Assembly (NCBI GenBank): GCA_032718565.1
Contig: JAVGVS010000012.1
Location: 503,001 to 567,000, forward strand
Direction: 5' to 3'
Origin: Distichodus sexfasciatus
Lineage: Eukaryota > Chordata > Actinopteri > Characiformes > Distichodontidae
Length of the DNA stretch: 64,000 bases
The position numbers and the translations under genes are program-made. This document shows positions 21,880-32,979 of the stretch, one piece after another. The notes under the pieces were generated by a model. That model did no database searches. It was given only the letters and a program-made list of their open reading frames with translations, and was not told the origin of the DNA. How positions within the stretch are numbered: the first letter of the stretch is position 1; every line of letters starts with the position of its first letter.

Positions 21880-24107
21880 CTGCTGGGAGATTGTACATGA
21901 TAACATAAATGTTGAATGCGTAAAACGTGCAGTTGTTACGTCGATTGTCTCACTTGTGCCTCCACTGATAGAAAGTTCCTAATAAAGTTGAGTGTAGTTT
22001 AGAGGACAGATAAGCAGTGTCCTCCTGTCCAGAGCTGCACAAGAACAATATCAAGAGGAGTGGGGGTAGATTTTTCGATCTACTGTACATGTTAATGTTT
22101 GCTTTGGGGGCCTCGCTGATTGTGTTAAATCATTTTGATCCATATATAAGCTTGTACAGCACACATTGCATTGTCAAATAAGATTTTTAATTTGAGCTGC
22201 TTCAGATTGATGCCTGTAATTTATGCCGATTAGCAATAAAACATCCCGTTTTCCCTTTATACACCCTCCGTCTCAAACACTGGAAGATTTTCCTGCTAGG
22301 CAAGTCAGGAAAAGCATCAATAATTAGTTGTAATATGACCATAGGCAGGCATGGCCTGAAATTTATGTCCGTCATAAGAGGTGCAGCCATGTACTATACG
22401 CTGGGTATGTCGGGTTTGTTAATGAAATTTGTTGCCAGAAGGAAGTGGGTGTCTCAAGTCTGTCTGCTGTGATTCTCTCTGCTGTAAGTGCATGTTACTC
22501 GTCTTCCTTTTACTGTCTGGTAAAACCCTTTATTCATTACCAGTTTGTTTTGCATTTTTTATTTCTTTTAGAACACTTTCTGTTCTGCACATGCACTCAT
22601 TCAATAATATAATAATGAGTTTTTCCAGATCTTTTGGGCAGAAAGAGCTGGCTGTTTAATGCCTGGCATTTATAAAATGTGAATATGTGGGCCACTGTTA
22701 TAGCCGTCCCTCGCGTTGCTGCTCATGTGAATGACAGGTGTCAGCTCTGAGCTGGTGGTCTGCAAGTGTGTGAGGGCGATTGGGCGGGACAGTGAGGGTC
22801 CAGCAGTCGTGCTCGCTTTGGCTTTGCTGCATGTGACAGCGCAGCAGATGACTGACAAAAGAGCCGCTCTGTTCCAGACAGTGGCGGGGCAGCGGCCCAC
22901 AGGCAGGGAGGGGCCTGGCTCAAGGACTGGACATGTACAGCGATGAAATGTGTGTGTTTTGCGGTGGGTGTTTGTGGGAATCTAACTGTGCACTAAATAG
23001 TAGGAAAACCTATCTTTCAAGGTTTTGTTGTTGCAGGTTTTCTTATGTGGTTGTTGTGAGGTTATGTGGGTGTATGAGACTCAACCTATGTATCACAAAA
23101 ATATTGGGGCTGAACTTAAAACTATTAAGAGCTACTGATGTTAACAGTGCAAACGAACATTTTAACTGCAGGTTTAACAGCCTCTTTTAAGACTTTTTAA
23201 AAATAAACTTTTGAACCTGTTCAACACTGTAACATTGTTTTTTTTGTTATTCTTTCTGAATGTGTTGATACAAGAACTGTCAGCTACTTAGTTGCATAAA
23301 GCAACTATTACAAATCTGAATATATTTCCTTTGTAAAACAACATCTTTAATGTATTTGCTCCCCTGTCCTGTGTTTTTTTGCAATCGAAAACCCGATAAA
23401 ATGTTACTTCCAAAAAACATTATGCAAACATGCTCTTAATAACAACATTTAGCTGGTAATAAGGCAAAGTGTCATCTTTTGGTATAAGGGTAAATGTGCA
23501 GGCCTAAATGAGATGCTGTTATGCATCACGACCTCCGCTTGTGATGTGCAACAGCATGTGTAGACAGCAGCTCGCACCAGATGGCTAGCATTGCTCGGTT
23601 GCAGCCGGGTTTAGCCGTTCCGCTCGGAATCGTGGTTGGACTCTGTCGGCTCCCCGCGCTGTCTGGCCGATGCCGGTGGAGGAGCCTCACGTAAACAGTA
23701 CTGCCTCTTTAATATCCCCCGGCTTCCTGATGTTACCCGTAAAGCTGACTGTAGTCCAACAACTCGATTTCACAAATGGAAGCGCAGCATCTGGTTTCCA
23801 GCAGCTTAACATATGGCTTTGATTGTTGCTTAGATGAGCTGTGGCAGGTGGGGTCTATGTATGTATCAATACATTGATGATTCAGTGATCAACTTGTCTG
23901 GTCCAAAATGAAAACATTGATCAGACATTATACATGTTGTAACGTCTCTTGCCAAATAAAGACGTCAACTGGTTTCGTTACATGGTCTATTAAGCCTGAT
24001 AACACTAACGCAATTGAATCAAAATTGTATTGTATTAGAGTTTGTGAAGTCAGCAGATTTCAGTTGTCCATTAAATCTATATAAAATCATATTGTGATGA
24101 AACTTGC
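21880..24107. promoter_or_regulatory. Unique region with candidate regulatory blocks
   Basis: Three sub-blocks are repeat-free and balanced in composition: 22140-22400, 22660-22930 and 23500-23870, the last with several CpGs and TGCTTAGATGAGCTGTGGC. Between them the DNA is AT-rich. No exon-like frame is recognised. The regulatory reading is tentative. Confidence 0.27.
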
Positions 24108-24176
24108 AGAGGTCACATTTCATTGTGGTGCGCTGTGTGCTGTACTGTGGTGTGTTACAATGACAGCCACTTTCAC
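24108..24176 (+). mobile_element. SINE family 1 tail fragment
   Basis: GCAGAGGTCACATTTCATTG, GTGTGCTGTACTGTGG and ACAATGACAGCCACTTTCAC are the sense-orientation 3' portion of family 1. The head and middle are absent. Confidence 0.75.
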
Positions 24177-24452
24177 AGATGTCTGCAGACTTAGTAGTGC
24201 AGGGCTTGAAAGGTGGTACAACATACAGAACATTTATGTTTACAGCTCTTGGCAGACACTCAGTTCTGTGAAGTTTACCAAGGAAACCTGCTGTTCGTGT
24301 TTAGATGTTCAGACTTAAAACAACAGCTTTTCTATCAAGTTACTTACCCTTCCAAATCATGTACATTAATAGGTAGAATATCTATACAGTCAAAAAGCTA
24401 GGTGCCCAAAATTCACTGTTTTCAGGATGTTTTTCTAGTTACTAAAATAAGT

Positions 24453-24738
24453 AGTGGTGTAAATCACAAATTTTATCACATATATATGATATATATTGAT
24501 ATAATATTATATCAGTGCAATAGACAACAATTTAATGTTTGCTGATAGCACAGAGTCTGCTATGTCACCGTTTCGATTTCATTTCAGGAGCAGTCGACAT
24601 GAGACAATATCGTGTGGTGATTAACACAATCACTTCTATTCATATCAAAAACACAGCTAAAATATCATTTGACATTTTTATTCCTAAGTTCAACCAGTTC
24701 AACAATATATATGATGTCTGATGTATTGTTACACCCCC
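24453..24738. mobile_element. Short hAT-like non-autonomous element
   Basis: The left end AGTGGTGTAAATCAC and the right end, read in complement as GGGGGTGTAACAATAC, are imperfect inverted termini. The flanking 8-mers AAATAAGT and AAATGAAG match at six positions, suggesting a decayed 8-bp duplication as made by hAT transposases. The internal word ATCACTTCTATTCATATC recurs at 56293 within a hairpin. Confidence 0.55.
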
Positions 24739-25259
24739 AAATGAAGGTGTAGTTAGTCCAGCGGGTGCTCCTTGAAGAGGTGGGGATTCTGGGGATCAGT
24801 TATTTTGCAGCTTACTAGACAAGCAAGGCATTGAGCAGTTTTGATGGTGAGGGGACATTCATTCCACCACTAAGGAGTAGCACAGTGACGAGACTTGATG
24901 CACATCTTTCTTGTATTTTGAGAAGTTGGGGTCAAGATGAACCACCTTGATGCCCTGAGAGGATGAGAAGTGACACAATGCTTGATAAAAGCAACATGAA
25001 AGGCAGGTCTCGTCCATTTTTGGTCCTTAACGGCAAGTGTTAAGGTTTAAGTGGTCAAAGTAGTACAAAAATGGGTGGCAGCTAGGAAAGATACCTTTAA
25101 TAGTTAACAGACTTAGGTAATACATATATATAATCAATGTATAAGTGAAGAAGTTGTAATATATTAAGAAACAAAGATAGATATTACATCTCCACCTTTT
25201 TTCACGATTGCAGCGATATGTGCCGTATTCTGTCAAGGCTGTCTGTGGTAGTGTTGGTT
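24739..25259. other. Probable decayed repeat, otherwise unassigned
   Basis: The segment to about 25010 contains GGACATTCATTCCACCACTAAGGAG and other text resembling a dispersed fish repeat I cannot name with certainty. The rest is AT-rich with an ACATATATATAAT stretch. No gene is visible. Confidence 0.3.
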
Positions 25260-25985
25260 GAACAATGTTGTTTACTGAGCTTTCAGCGCTAATATCAGCT
25301 GTCTGCTACCAATTCCATCCAAGCTCCTTCATCTGCCTCGCTTCCCCTGTACTGGAAACGCACGCTACTGTGCTATTCTTATGCGATTATGAGCCCCACG
25401 TCCTAATCAAGGGCCCGGCTGCCACCCCGCCTGCTAGAGGCCACTGGGGAATCCGTGGCCATACTGAGGCTGCAGCCACACAGACCCACTTTATTCTCAT
25501 GCAAATATCCCTAAAAACTACGGCAGCCCGCCGTTTAACATCACGGATATCGGGATGCGCTCTCTCTCTCTAGCCGGTGCGATACCCGCGGCCTCGTTGA
25601 ACGGAGGCATTTGGCGTCGAAGAAATGTGCCCATCTGATCAAGGGAAGGGGGAAGAAAGGAGGGGAAAAAGTATTTGTAATTATTGCTAATTGCCTTGTT
25701 AGTATGAAAACAAAGCTCGTGTTTTTTTCCTCGCTGAAGGGCTAAATTACAGGCAAACAAACAAGTAGAGAGCCGTGCGGATGAGGCTGTTTTTTTTTTT
25801 CCAACAGCATCTGCAGATACAGCTGCTGTTTGGTCTGGCCCCGGTGACTTCGCCTCACGCGACTCCACAGTGGAAGAGGCTCCGCTTGCGTGAAAACGCC
25901 TCTCGCCATCAGTTTGAGTGTGTTTGTAGGGAAACCGGTACTGACACAATTTTCCTTCCAGTTCGCAAAAGCTATTCCTTCTTGC
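25260..25985. promoter_or_regulatory. Candidate regulatory block
   Basis: GC-balanced, CpG-containing unique sequence of about 700 bp with T-runs near 25720 and 25790. The 143-codon open frame on the minus strand at 25518-25949 has no domain, and its composition is that of non-coding DNA. I would test this block for cross-species conservation. Confidence 0.27.
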
Positions 25986-25992
25986 TTTAGTG

Positions 25993-26245
25993 TAGGGCTG
26001 TTCTACATGGCCAAAAAATCTAATGTAGATTTTTCATCAGTGTTTCCAACAATCATGATTCTAATTGATTTTTAGTGTCTACATGAACTCTAGTCAGAAT
26101 ATTCTTTATTTAGCTTTATATATGGATCATACAGGTGATAGTAGCAAAAACTAAATTTACACATTGATAGACTTGGCAGAACTAATTAATGACTTTTTTT
26201 TGTCTATTGACTGACTATTTTAGCAATTAGTCAAAAAGTTACAAG
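25993..26245. mobile_element. hAT-like element fragment
   Basis: TAGGGCTGTTCTACATGGCC at 25993 followed by AAAAAATCTAATGTAG, and a stretch near 26060 with GATTCTAATTGATTTTTAG, match the style of the left part of fish hAT-like elements. The CTATTTTAGCAATTAGTCAA segment near 26215 may be part of another end. A clean right terminus was not found. Confidence 0.45.
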
Positions 26246-26566
26246 AACACAGAGGATAAAGTTAAGATTGGACAAGTATAATCTTCCTATAGAGATTCAC
26301 TATGTTCCTGTAACTTACACCTTTAATTATACTGATCATAAATGTCAATTAAAATGATATCTGTTGCATGTGTGCAACTCATAAATGCATTAAAATAATT
26401 GGAGAAAAAATTATTTGGTAGTGTATATGCCTTAATAAGGCCACAGAACAAGAACCATCCATCCTTCCTTCAAGACTTTGTATAGTCAATTGTCACGTTG
26501 ACTGGAGCTGAACAGAAGAGAACTAACATCTTTATGCACCATTGACATAGGCATATGAGAAGGTAG

Positions 26567-26915
26567 TCATTAATTCATTCAAACCGCTTAATCCCAACTG
26601 GGGTTGCGAGGGGAACCGGAGCCTAGCCTAGGAACTACATGCGCAAGGCGGGAACCAACCCTGGGCAGGCGCCAACACATCACAGAGCGCACACACTCAC
26701 ACAGTCTTTCTGTCATTTACACCTTACAGGGCCAAGTAAGAGTCACCAGTTAACCTATATTACATGCTTTTGAACTGTGGGAGGAAAAGGGAGCACCTGG
26801 AGAACATCCCTACGAACACTGGGAGAGCATGCAAACTCCACACAGAAAGACCCTCCGGCAGACCGGGGATTCGAACCCAGAACCCAGCGCTAACCACTGC
26901 GCCACCTTGCCGTCC
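26567..26915 (-). mobile_element. tRNA-like retroposon (family 2) with 12-bp target-site duplication
   Basis: An antisense copy from TCATTAATTCATTCAAACCG through CCACACAGAAAGACC and GATTCGAACCC (B-box complement) to GCGCCACCTTGCCGTCC. The flanks ATGAGAAGGTAG (26555-26566) and ATGAAAAGGTAG (26916-26927) are a 12-bp target duplication with one mismatch. Confidence 0.92.
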
Positions 26916-26927
26916 ATGAAAAGGTAG

Positions 26928-28105
26928 GATTTAATACAGTTGTTTGAGGCACTTCAGATGCAAAATGATAAACAAAAAAATTATAAAAATCATTTAAAAA
27001 GTTTGTCAATGGATTTTTAGTGAAAAAAAAACGTGCAGTTATGTCTGACATTTATGACTGTTTTGTGTTCCTCTTGGTAAGGTAAGTGGGTTGCTGAGAT
27101 GTTTTAAGTGGCATTAGCGCCGCTATCAACACTTGAGATTAAAGCCTGTAAATGCTCAGTAACGGCGGTTACAAATAGCACCTCTGGGTATTCTTATTTG
27201 CTTCTGAAATGAAAACAAAAAAACTTTTTCAGCAGCTGTCAGCTTGATTCAAAAGAAGAACCCACAACAGGGAGAGGAGAAAGCAGGGTAGAGCAAAAAA
27301 AAATCGCATCTGCGCTCCCCCCGAGGGAGAGAGGGAGCGGGTGTTTTGCGGTAGCGGTCACCTGTCACAGCGGCGCCCAAATGAGATTCAGCATCCTATT
27401 GTCCCAATCAGCATTTTCTTTCGCTCTAAATGCTCTCCAGAGACAATCATTATTACATGACATGCTCCTCATCGCAGATAAACGGTGCTCGGGCTGCCAG
27501 CCGCAGCCGGGGGAGATGGACAGCTCTGGACCTCCAGAATGAAAGGGCCTGCGGTTTTATTGACATTTTAATCATAAACAGTTAGCGAGGAATCACTCAC
27601 TTACCGAAGGGTCTTTGTGCCCGAGCACATTTTTAAATACGCATGGGCCGTAGTGCAGGCCCTCTGAAAACGCAATTTACCTGCTGTCACTCGTGGAGCC
27701 CGTAGACCGGTCTGGTTGACTTGAGGATTTTTGGCTTCAGATTTTGCAAGTGGCTTCAGACTTTTTTTGGGTCATGCAAGTTGTCAGGGCTAAGGATTGT
27801 GAATGGCAGTGAGATCAGACACATTAAAAGGTCTTTATTCAGATGTGCTATTATTGTTGCATGTTTTTCATGGGGTCATAAGTGCAAACTATGAATCATT
27901 TGTGCACTTTATCTCAAAAAATTAAATATGACTTAATGTCTTGACTTGAACAGTTGGTTGTTGTTATTTACAACTTTAGATGATCTACAGCAGATACACA
28001 TTATTTAAATTTCCTTCCTATAAAAATATATATGTGTGTCAATATAAGCATATCAGATATTGACTAAAATAGCTGTATTTGGGAAGAATTCATTATTCTA
28101 GACTT
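26928..28105. promoter_or_regulatory. Unique region containing a candidate enhancer (27060-27720)
   Basis: The block 27060-27720 is repeat-free and dense in transcription-factor-like words: CACCTGTCA (E-box plus TGACAG on the complement), CCTATTGTCC and GACAATCATTATTACATGAC (SOX-type ATTGT/ACAAT) and CAGATAAACGG. After about 27800 the DNA becomes AT-rich and uninformative. No coding exon is seen. Confidence 0.33.
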
Positions 28106-28128
28106 AATAATAATAATAATAATAATAT
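28106..28128. repeat. (TAA)n microsatellite
   Basis: About seven tandem AAT triplets directly abut the family 2 retroposon; the far side begins with the same AATAATAATAA text. The element therefore inserted into or beside a triplet tract. Confidence 0.85.
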
Positions 28129-28465
28129 CCATCCATCCATCCATCATCCGAACAGCTGAATCGCAACTGGGGTTGCGGGGGGACCAGAGCCTATCCCGGG
28201 AACTATGCGAGCAAGGCGGGGACCAACCCTGTGCAGGCGCCAACACTCCGCAGGGCACACACTCACACAACCACACTCCCATTCACACTCCCATTCCCAT
28301 TTTGGACTGTGGGAGGAAATCTGAGCACCCGGAGGAAACCCACACGAACACGGAGAGAACATATAATCCCCACACAGAGAGGCCCTATGGCCAACCCAGG
28401 GATCGAACCCAGGACCTTCTTGCTGTGAAGCGGCAGTGCTAACCAGTGCACCACTGTGCTGCCCA
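28129..28465 (-). mobile_element. tRNA-like retroposon (family 2)
   Basis: An antisense copy: (ATCC)n tail, then CTGAATCGCAACTGGGGTTG, TTTGGACTGTGGGAGGAAAT, GGGATCGAACCCAGGACC (B-box complement) and the head complement CAGTGCACCACTGTGCTGCC. It is well preserved and flanked by AATAATAAT on both sides. Confidence 0.9.
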
Positions 28466-29089
28466 AAATAATAATAAAAAAAAAAATTTTAACTGAAAAA
28501 TAACCAGAACACTTTTTTTAGTGCAAAACATCTTTCTTGTAATTTATACATCCAAGTATGTTATAGGAAGTTGTAATGTTATGTTTTCTTGAATTCTTTT
28601 AAAGATCAGTTTAAGAAAGTAGAACTGGGCAAATTGTCCTTTTGTATCAGGCAGCAAAAAGGTGTATTGTGACATGCTTGCTCTATTTTGCCTTACTTGC
28701 AACAGCACTATAGTAATCTCCTACTGCCATAGTGATGACGATGCTGAATCAATGTACTGCTCAACCCTATCTAGTAGTATCTAGAAACTTATTAGTTTTC
28801 TAGCTTAATTATTCTACTGAAATGTGGAAGAATTAAGATCAGCTCTCCATGGAATGTTTTCCTTAGTCTTTCTATATAGATTGAGACCTACTTCTACATG
28901 CTCTTTTTTACTTCTTTTTTAACTCATCAGAGAGTGAAGTATGAGAAGTAACATTCTGGCAAAATATTCTCAAAAGAGAAACGGCACATTTGTCTTTCTT
29001 TCTCTTTTTTGTGAAGGTTATTTTGACTCCTGTTTTTCTAGGTCTAATATCCTGCTTGAGATGGATTATCTGAGGAGCATCACAAGCCT
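28466..29089. other. AT-rich unique DNA
   Basis: No gene, repeat family or clear motif cluster is recognised. The sequence is T-rich with several homopolymer runs. Confidence 0.5.
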
Positions 29090-29960
29090 AAAACAGCGGA
29101 ACATTAGAGACTGTTAAATAATTCATAGCGTAGTCGAGTGGAGCTTCTTGAATAAGTTGACGAAACGTAGTCGACGATTCTCATCCCCAAAATCTACACG
29201 GCTAATTATAAAATACACTCCGCTGGGTTTTAAAGATGTTGTCCCAGACTTTTCATTAAACATTAATGTGCAATTCCAGCGATTTCATGCGATCCGCTTT
29301 TTATGCCTCCTGTTTAATGACACTCACCCGAAGAGCATTAAAACTCGTCGTAAATTGCACAATAATAATGATGAGGAAAAATGCAGTTTCTGGCCCGTCG
29401 TAAATTGCAGTGTGTAGAGAGCTGCAGGTATGTTCTGACAGCTGTCTAATTTACTTTTGTCACCGGGGTGACTTAATCTCACAGCAGAGCCTCGCGCGGA
29501 CGCCGGCGCAGACGGCGCAGGAAAGGTGGTCTTGTCGTCTTTTTAGATGCATGAGGAACAACCAAGGTCACTTTAATTAACTGGCAAATTGCTATTTAAA
29601 TGATGGTACTAATCACTCACTTTGCTGTGCGAGAAAGCTAGTGGCTGTCATGGTAATTTAGAGCCCGTAAGGGAATCGAATGTCCTGGACCTGTCATGTA
29701 GCCGGCCTTTGAGTCTGAGTTTATTTATTTGTGTTAGACTCATCTCGAGACAGAGAGCTTTTTCAATTAGCTGTCGACAACAGCCGCGGTTACATTGTAT
29801 GTCCGCCGCTCTTGTATAAAGACAGAGGATTTCATTACGTAGTGTGGATTAAAAACCTGGAACCATTTAGGGTGTAATTTCCTTTTAAAAGCTGAGTGTG
29901 AAGCTTAAAAGGTTTTACCGTGAAGTACCGTGCTCATTGCTTGCTAATTGGAGCAGGGTT
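29090..29960. promoter_or_regulatory. Candidate enhancer with internal repeated 14-mer
   Basis: Repeat-free, GC-balanced sequence. The word CGTCGTAAATTGCA occurs at 29346-29359 and again at 29396-29409, exactly 50 bp apart; CGTAGTCGA occurs twice nearby (about 29130 and 29167). TGACAGCTGTC at 29436-29446 is a palindromic MEIS/TGIF-type site containing the E-box CAGCTG. Further homeodomain-like words (TTTAATTAACTGG) follow. The density of ordered motifs makes this one of the better regulatory candidates. Confidence 0.38.
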
Positions 29961-30720
29961 TTTAGCGTGAGCGTTGTCCCCGAAATAGCTCTCGCACCCT
30001 CCTACGCTGCTCAAAAGTGCCACATACGCGGGCCCAGCTGACCCACCTGGCAGTGTGACGGCAGGAAAATCGCTGCAATCCAGAGGATCAGCGCCACGTT
30101 GCCACCGGCCCCCCACCTCGCTCCTCCTGTACGTCCTCGGCTACCGGTGCTTTCATATGGGGCCTGGCTGGGGGCTGTGAACCGGGGCCCAGACCGTTTT
30201 CAGATTCATTCCAGCCAATCTCCACCCCATTACCATTACTGCCCATCTGCCACTGCTGAAAATCGCAAGCCTCCTAAAGGTTACTCATTTGCATAGTGAA
30301 AAAAGCCCCACCAATAATTACAGCCTTTCAATCAATCGGGAGGTGTACGAGCTGCGGCTGCGGTCCCCACAGTCAAATAAAAATTGTCTCCATGATCGGT
30401 GAAGGGCCAAGGAAAATGAGGGTCTGAGGTGTCATAACAAGCGCACCTTCTTTGATTAAAATAGTGCATAATTTGGCCATAATTTATAATGGAGGATCTG
30501 AACCTGATTTATTATTGTAATCATTAGCCATATGGTGCAAACCGCCCCCCCCTCTCATACGCTCAAATAATGGGGGTTTACAGGGCTGGGTCGGCTCAAC
30601 CTTTTGATCCACACAAATGAATCTGTCTGGCCCCAGAGAAACTGGCAGCAGAAAATAATATATAAACAGTCAGAATATGACAGCATTCCCTAAATATTCA
30701 GTGGATAAATGTGGGGAAAA
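29961..30720. promoter_or_regulatory. Candidate conserved non-coding block
   Basis: Unique and motif-rich: AATCAATCGGGAGG, AAATAAAAATTGTCTCC, CTTTGATTAAAATAGTGC (TCF/LEF-type CTTTGAT), CATAATTTATAATGG and TGTAATCATTAGCCATATGG. The sequence is punctuated by CpGs near 30000-30200. Two halves may be separate elements. No credible exon. Confidence 0.35.
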
Positions 30721-30825
30721 GATAGAGACTCAGAATTTGTTTATTCAGTTGAATGTGATTTGTTGAAAGCAGTTGGAAGAAAGAGTCAGCAGGAGCGGAA
30801 AAATAAAAAAGCTTCCCACAAAAGC

Positions 30826-30916
30826 TTCTACGGAGCTCCTGAAGTCGGTGAAATATTTCGCACATATGTGTGCACAAGAAAAAAATATTTCACCGACTTC
30901 AGGGGCTCCGTAGAAG
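30826..30916. repeat. Foldback: 34-bp near-perfect inverted repeat, short spacer
   Basis: The left arm starts CTTCTACGGAGCTCCTGAAG and the right arm ends GGGGCTCCGTAGAAG. Across 34 bp only one position is unpaired at the DNA level (T against G), and RNA could pair it as a G-U wobble. The spacer of roughly 23 bp contains CGCACATATGTGTGC, itself partly palindromic. The shape fits either a tiny foldback transposon or a pre-miRNA-like hairpin. I favour a mobile element because the arms are almost identical and the ends are sharp. Confidence 0.9.
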
Positions 30917-31098
30917 ATAATTATCAACCATTATAAACCATTAAGCCAGGGGCATGTTCGCTCTATAAACATGTTCCTTGCTCAGATTTCCAGGCAGAAC
31001 AAAAAGTTTACTTGGCTTTGAGGTGTATTCAACACATTAACGTTTACTTTTTGTCAATTTATAATTTAAAGTCGAGTGATTGTGTTGTTTTTAACTTA
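30917..31098. other. Short unique spacer
   Basis: AT-rich spacer between the foldback and the next transposon; nothing recognisable. Confidence 0.5.
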
Positions 31099-31865
31099 GG
31101 GCTGGTTTCTTGCTCATAGATTAATCCTAGTCTTAGACTAAGTTGTAGTACCAATGGAGAGTTACCATTTTAACTCAAAACTAGCCTAGAACTAGGCTTA
31201 ATCCTCGACTGTAAAATAGTGTTCTGGATATGAGCCAAAGCTCCTTGCTTTAAGTTCCTTAATATCTGAAAACCAGATAAAGTTTGTCCCTCCCCTTTCC
31301 TTTTTTCTGATTAAAAAAAATTAGCTTCTCTGTGACCATTTGAGATCTGTGAGGTTAGTGATTCAATTAAATTCAATGCAATTTTATTTATATAGCGCTC
31401 TTAACAGCAGTTATTGTCACAAAGTGCTTTAAATATAACCAGCCTAAACCCCCAACAAGCAAGCCTGACGTGACAGTGGCAAGGAAAAACTCCCTCTAGT
31501 AGGAAGAAACCTTGAGAGGAACCAAGACTCGGAAGGAGACCCCATTCTCCTCTGGGTGCCCGGGTGCATGAACATTTAATACACAAGTAAACATTAGTTC
31601 AAGATTCATTGTTAATTAATCCTGAGTCATTGCTGGGGTCGCTTGCTAAGATCCACTCATTAACATTAAGCTAAAATTAGTTCAGTATTAAATTTGGATT
31701 CAGCTCAAATCTCATATAGTCCAAAAGAGGTCCAGCTGGTTCAAGATGATGGAGTCTCTGATTTAATACTCATAGAACACATTTTTTTAAGTGAAGATAT
31801 AAAAATTACAACTTATTACAACTTAGTCCAAGACTGGGCTTAATCCATGTTCAAGAAACCAGCCC
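31099..31865. mobile_element. DNA transposon with about 50-bp terminal inverted repeats
   Basis: The left end GGGCTGGTTTCTTGCTCAT and the right end, read in complement as GGGCTGGTTTCTTGAACAT, stay alike for about 50 bp including GATTAA.CC.AGTCTT.GACTAAGTTGTA. A clear target duplication is not visible (CTTA on the left, ATGG on the right), so the superfamily is left open. No transposase frame is present. An unrelated repeat (31366-31590) sits inside. A GCCTAGAACTAGGC mini-palindrome lies at about 31183. Confidence 0.82.
31366..31590. mobile_element. Dispersed fish repeat nested in the TIR element
   Basis: TTTTATTTATATAGCGCTC, GTCACAAAGTGCTTTA, GACAGTGGCAAGGAAAAAC and GAGAGGAACCAAGACTC are landmarks of a repeat I recognise as very common in teleost genomes. 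I am not certain of its class. Its position inside the inverted-repeat element shows it inserted later. Confidence 0.75.
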
Positions 31866-32009
31866 ATGGTGTTTAGCTTCCTTAAGGAAGAAATTAGCTA
31901 GAACTGTAGCTTTACCTTCCCTTTTTGTTGCTGTATTATTTCTAAGCACAATCCTTGGCAATTCCTTGTGAGATGATTATATTTAGCCTAAGAGAAGATG
32001 GATATACTG
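31866..32009. other. Short unique spacer
   Basis: Non-repetitive sequence with no recognisable feature. Confidence 0.5.
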
Positions 32010-32960
32010 TGTAAATGACAACTCTTTAATAGGCTGCATTTTGCTCTTGTAGCATCGCTGTTATTGCCGCTCTCAAAAAGTGCCTGGAAGCGCCCTTATC
32101 TCCATTCTTATGACTAATTATGAAAGTGCTAAGGGCATGGCACAGAAATGTTGTTACTTATAATTATTTACACGGGCCGTCGGTGACATTCCAGCATAAT
32201 TTTATGTTGGTTTTGTATCTCCTCCAAGCTCTCAGCTATTATTCATTGGATTGTGTTTGAACATTTCTAGTGACGCACACTCGATGTGGCACGCTGATTT
32301 AAGGAGAAAGAGATGACATGATTGAGCTGCCGCCGCAGTCTTGCGCCTGAGTGACGGATCTCTGGCAGGTCAACGCTTCTCCGTTGGTTGCTTCTAGCTT
32401 CGGGCCCTCACCTGTCATTTCAGGTGAAGTCTCTGCCATGTCTGGGACCAGAGACAGCAGGTGAGGTACGGAACTGCAGACAGACTTTGGCAGGACGTCA
32501 GCGCATGGCTTTGGATTGAAAAGGAGAACGAGCTTGTGTCTTCGTTGGATGTAAAATGCCGTCATCCAGATATGAAATGGTCATTAGAATTAGGTCAAGT
32601 AAAATTGAGAAGAATAAAATGGAAAAATACAGTTCTGTAGACAATCCTGTTTTATTTGAAATAAAGGCACAGTTCAGAACCGAAAAAACAATTCTTTAGA
32701 AGAATTTAAGTGACGTCGGAGGAAATAAATTCCTGCTGCATTTTATTTCGTAAGGCGTCTAATAGCAGCAGCTAAATGTCACAAAGACGTAAGTGACTAT
32801 TGAAAAGATGGCACTTTGTCATCATTGTGGTAATTATCGAATGTGTCTTAACATCCTGTGACCCAGCGAAATGTGGTGCAAGGCTCAGTTAATTAAAAAG
32901 TCAGCAAATTGTTACATCCTATTAGTTGTTGAGACGTCAGTTATTCCTGTCATCTTGTCC
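32010..32960. promoter_or_regulatory. Candidate conserved non-coding block
   Basis: About 950 bp, repeat-free. Words of interest include TTATGACTAATTATGAAAG, ACTTATAATTATTTACACG, TATTATTCATTGG (SOX-type on the complement) and CAGTTAATTAAAAAGTCAG. The middle part is GC-balanced with CpGs (32280-32530). No frame with protein features. Two neighbouring elements (32010-32560 and 32700-32930) are possible. Confidence 0.35.
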
Positions 32961-32979
32961 GTTTCTAGTTGAGTATTTT

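Noticed and set aside
23937..24000. A possible LINE 3' end near GCCAAATAAAGACGTCAAC
   Set aside because: Too short and not shared with any other copy in the window.
28144..28466. Overlapping frames with themes such as LGSIPGL and FLRVLRFPPTV
   Set aside because: They are translations of the family 2 retroposon, a well-known source of spurious fish proteins.
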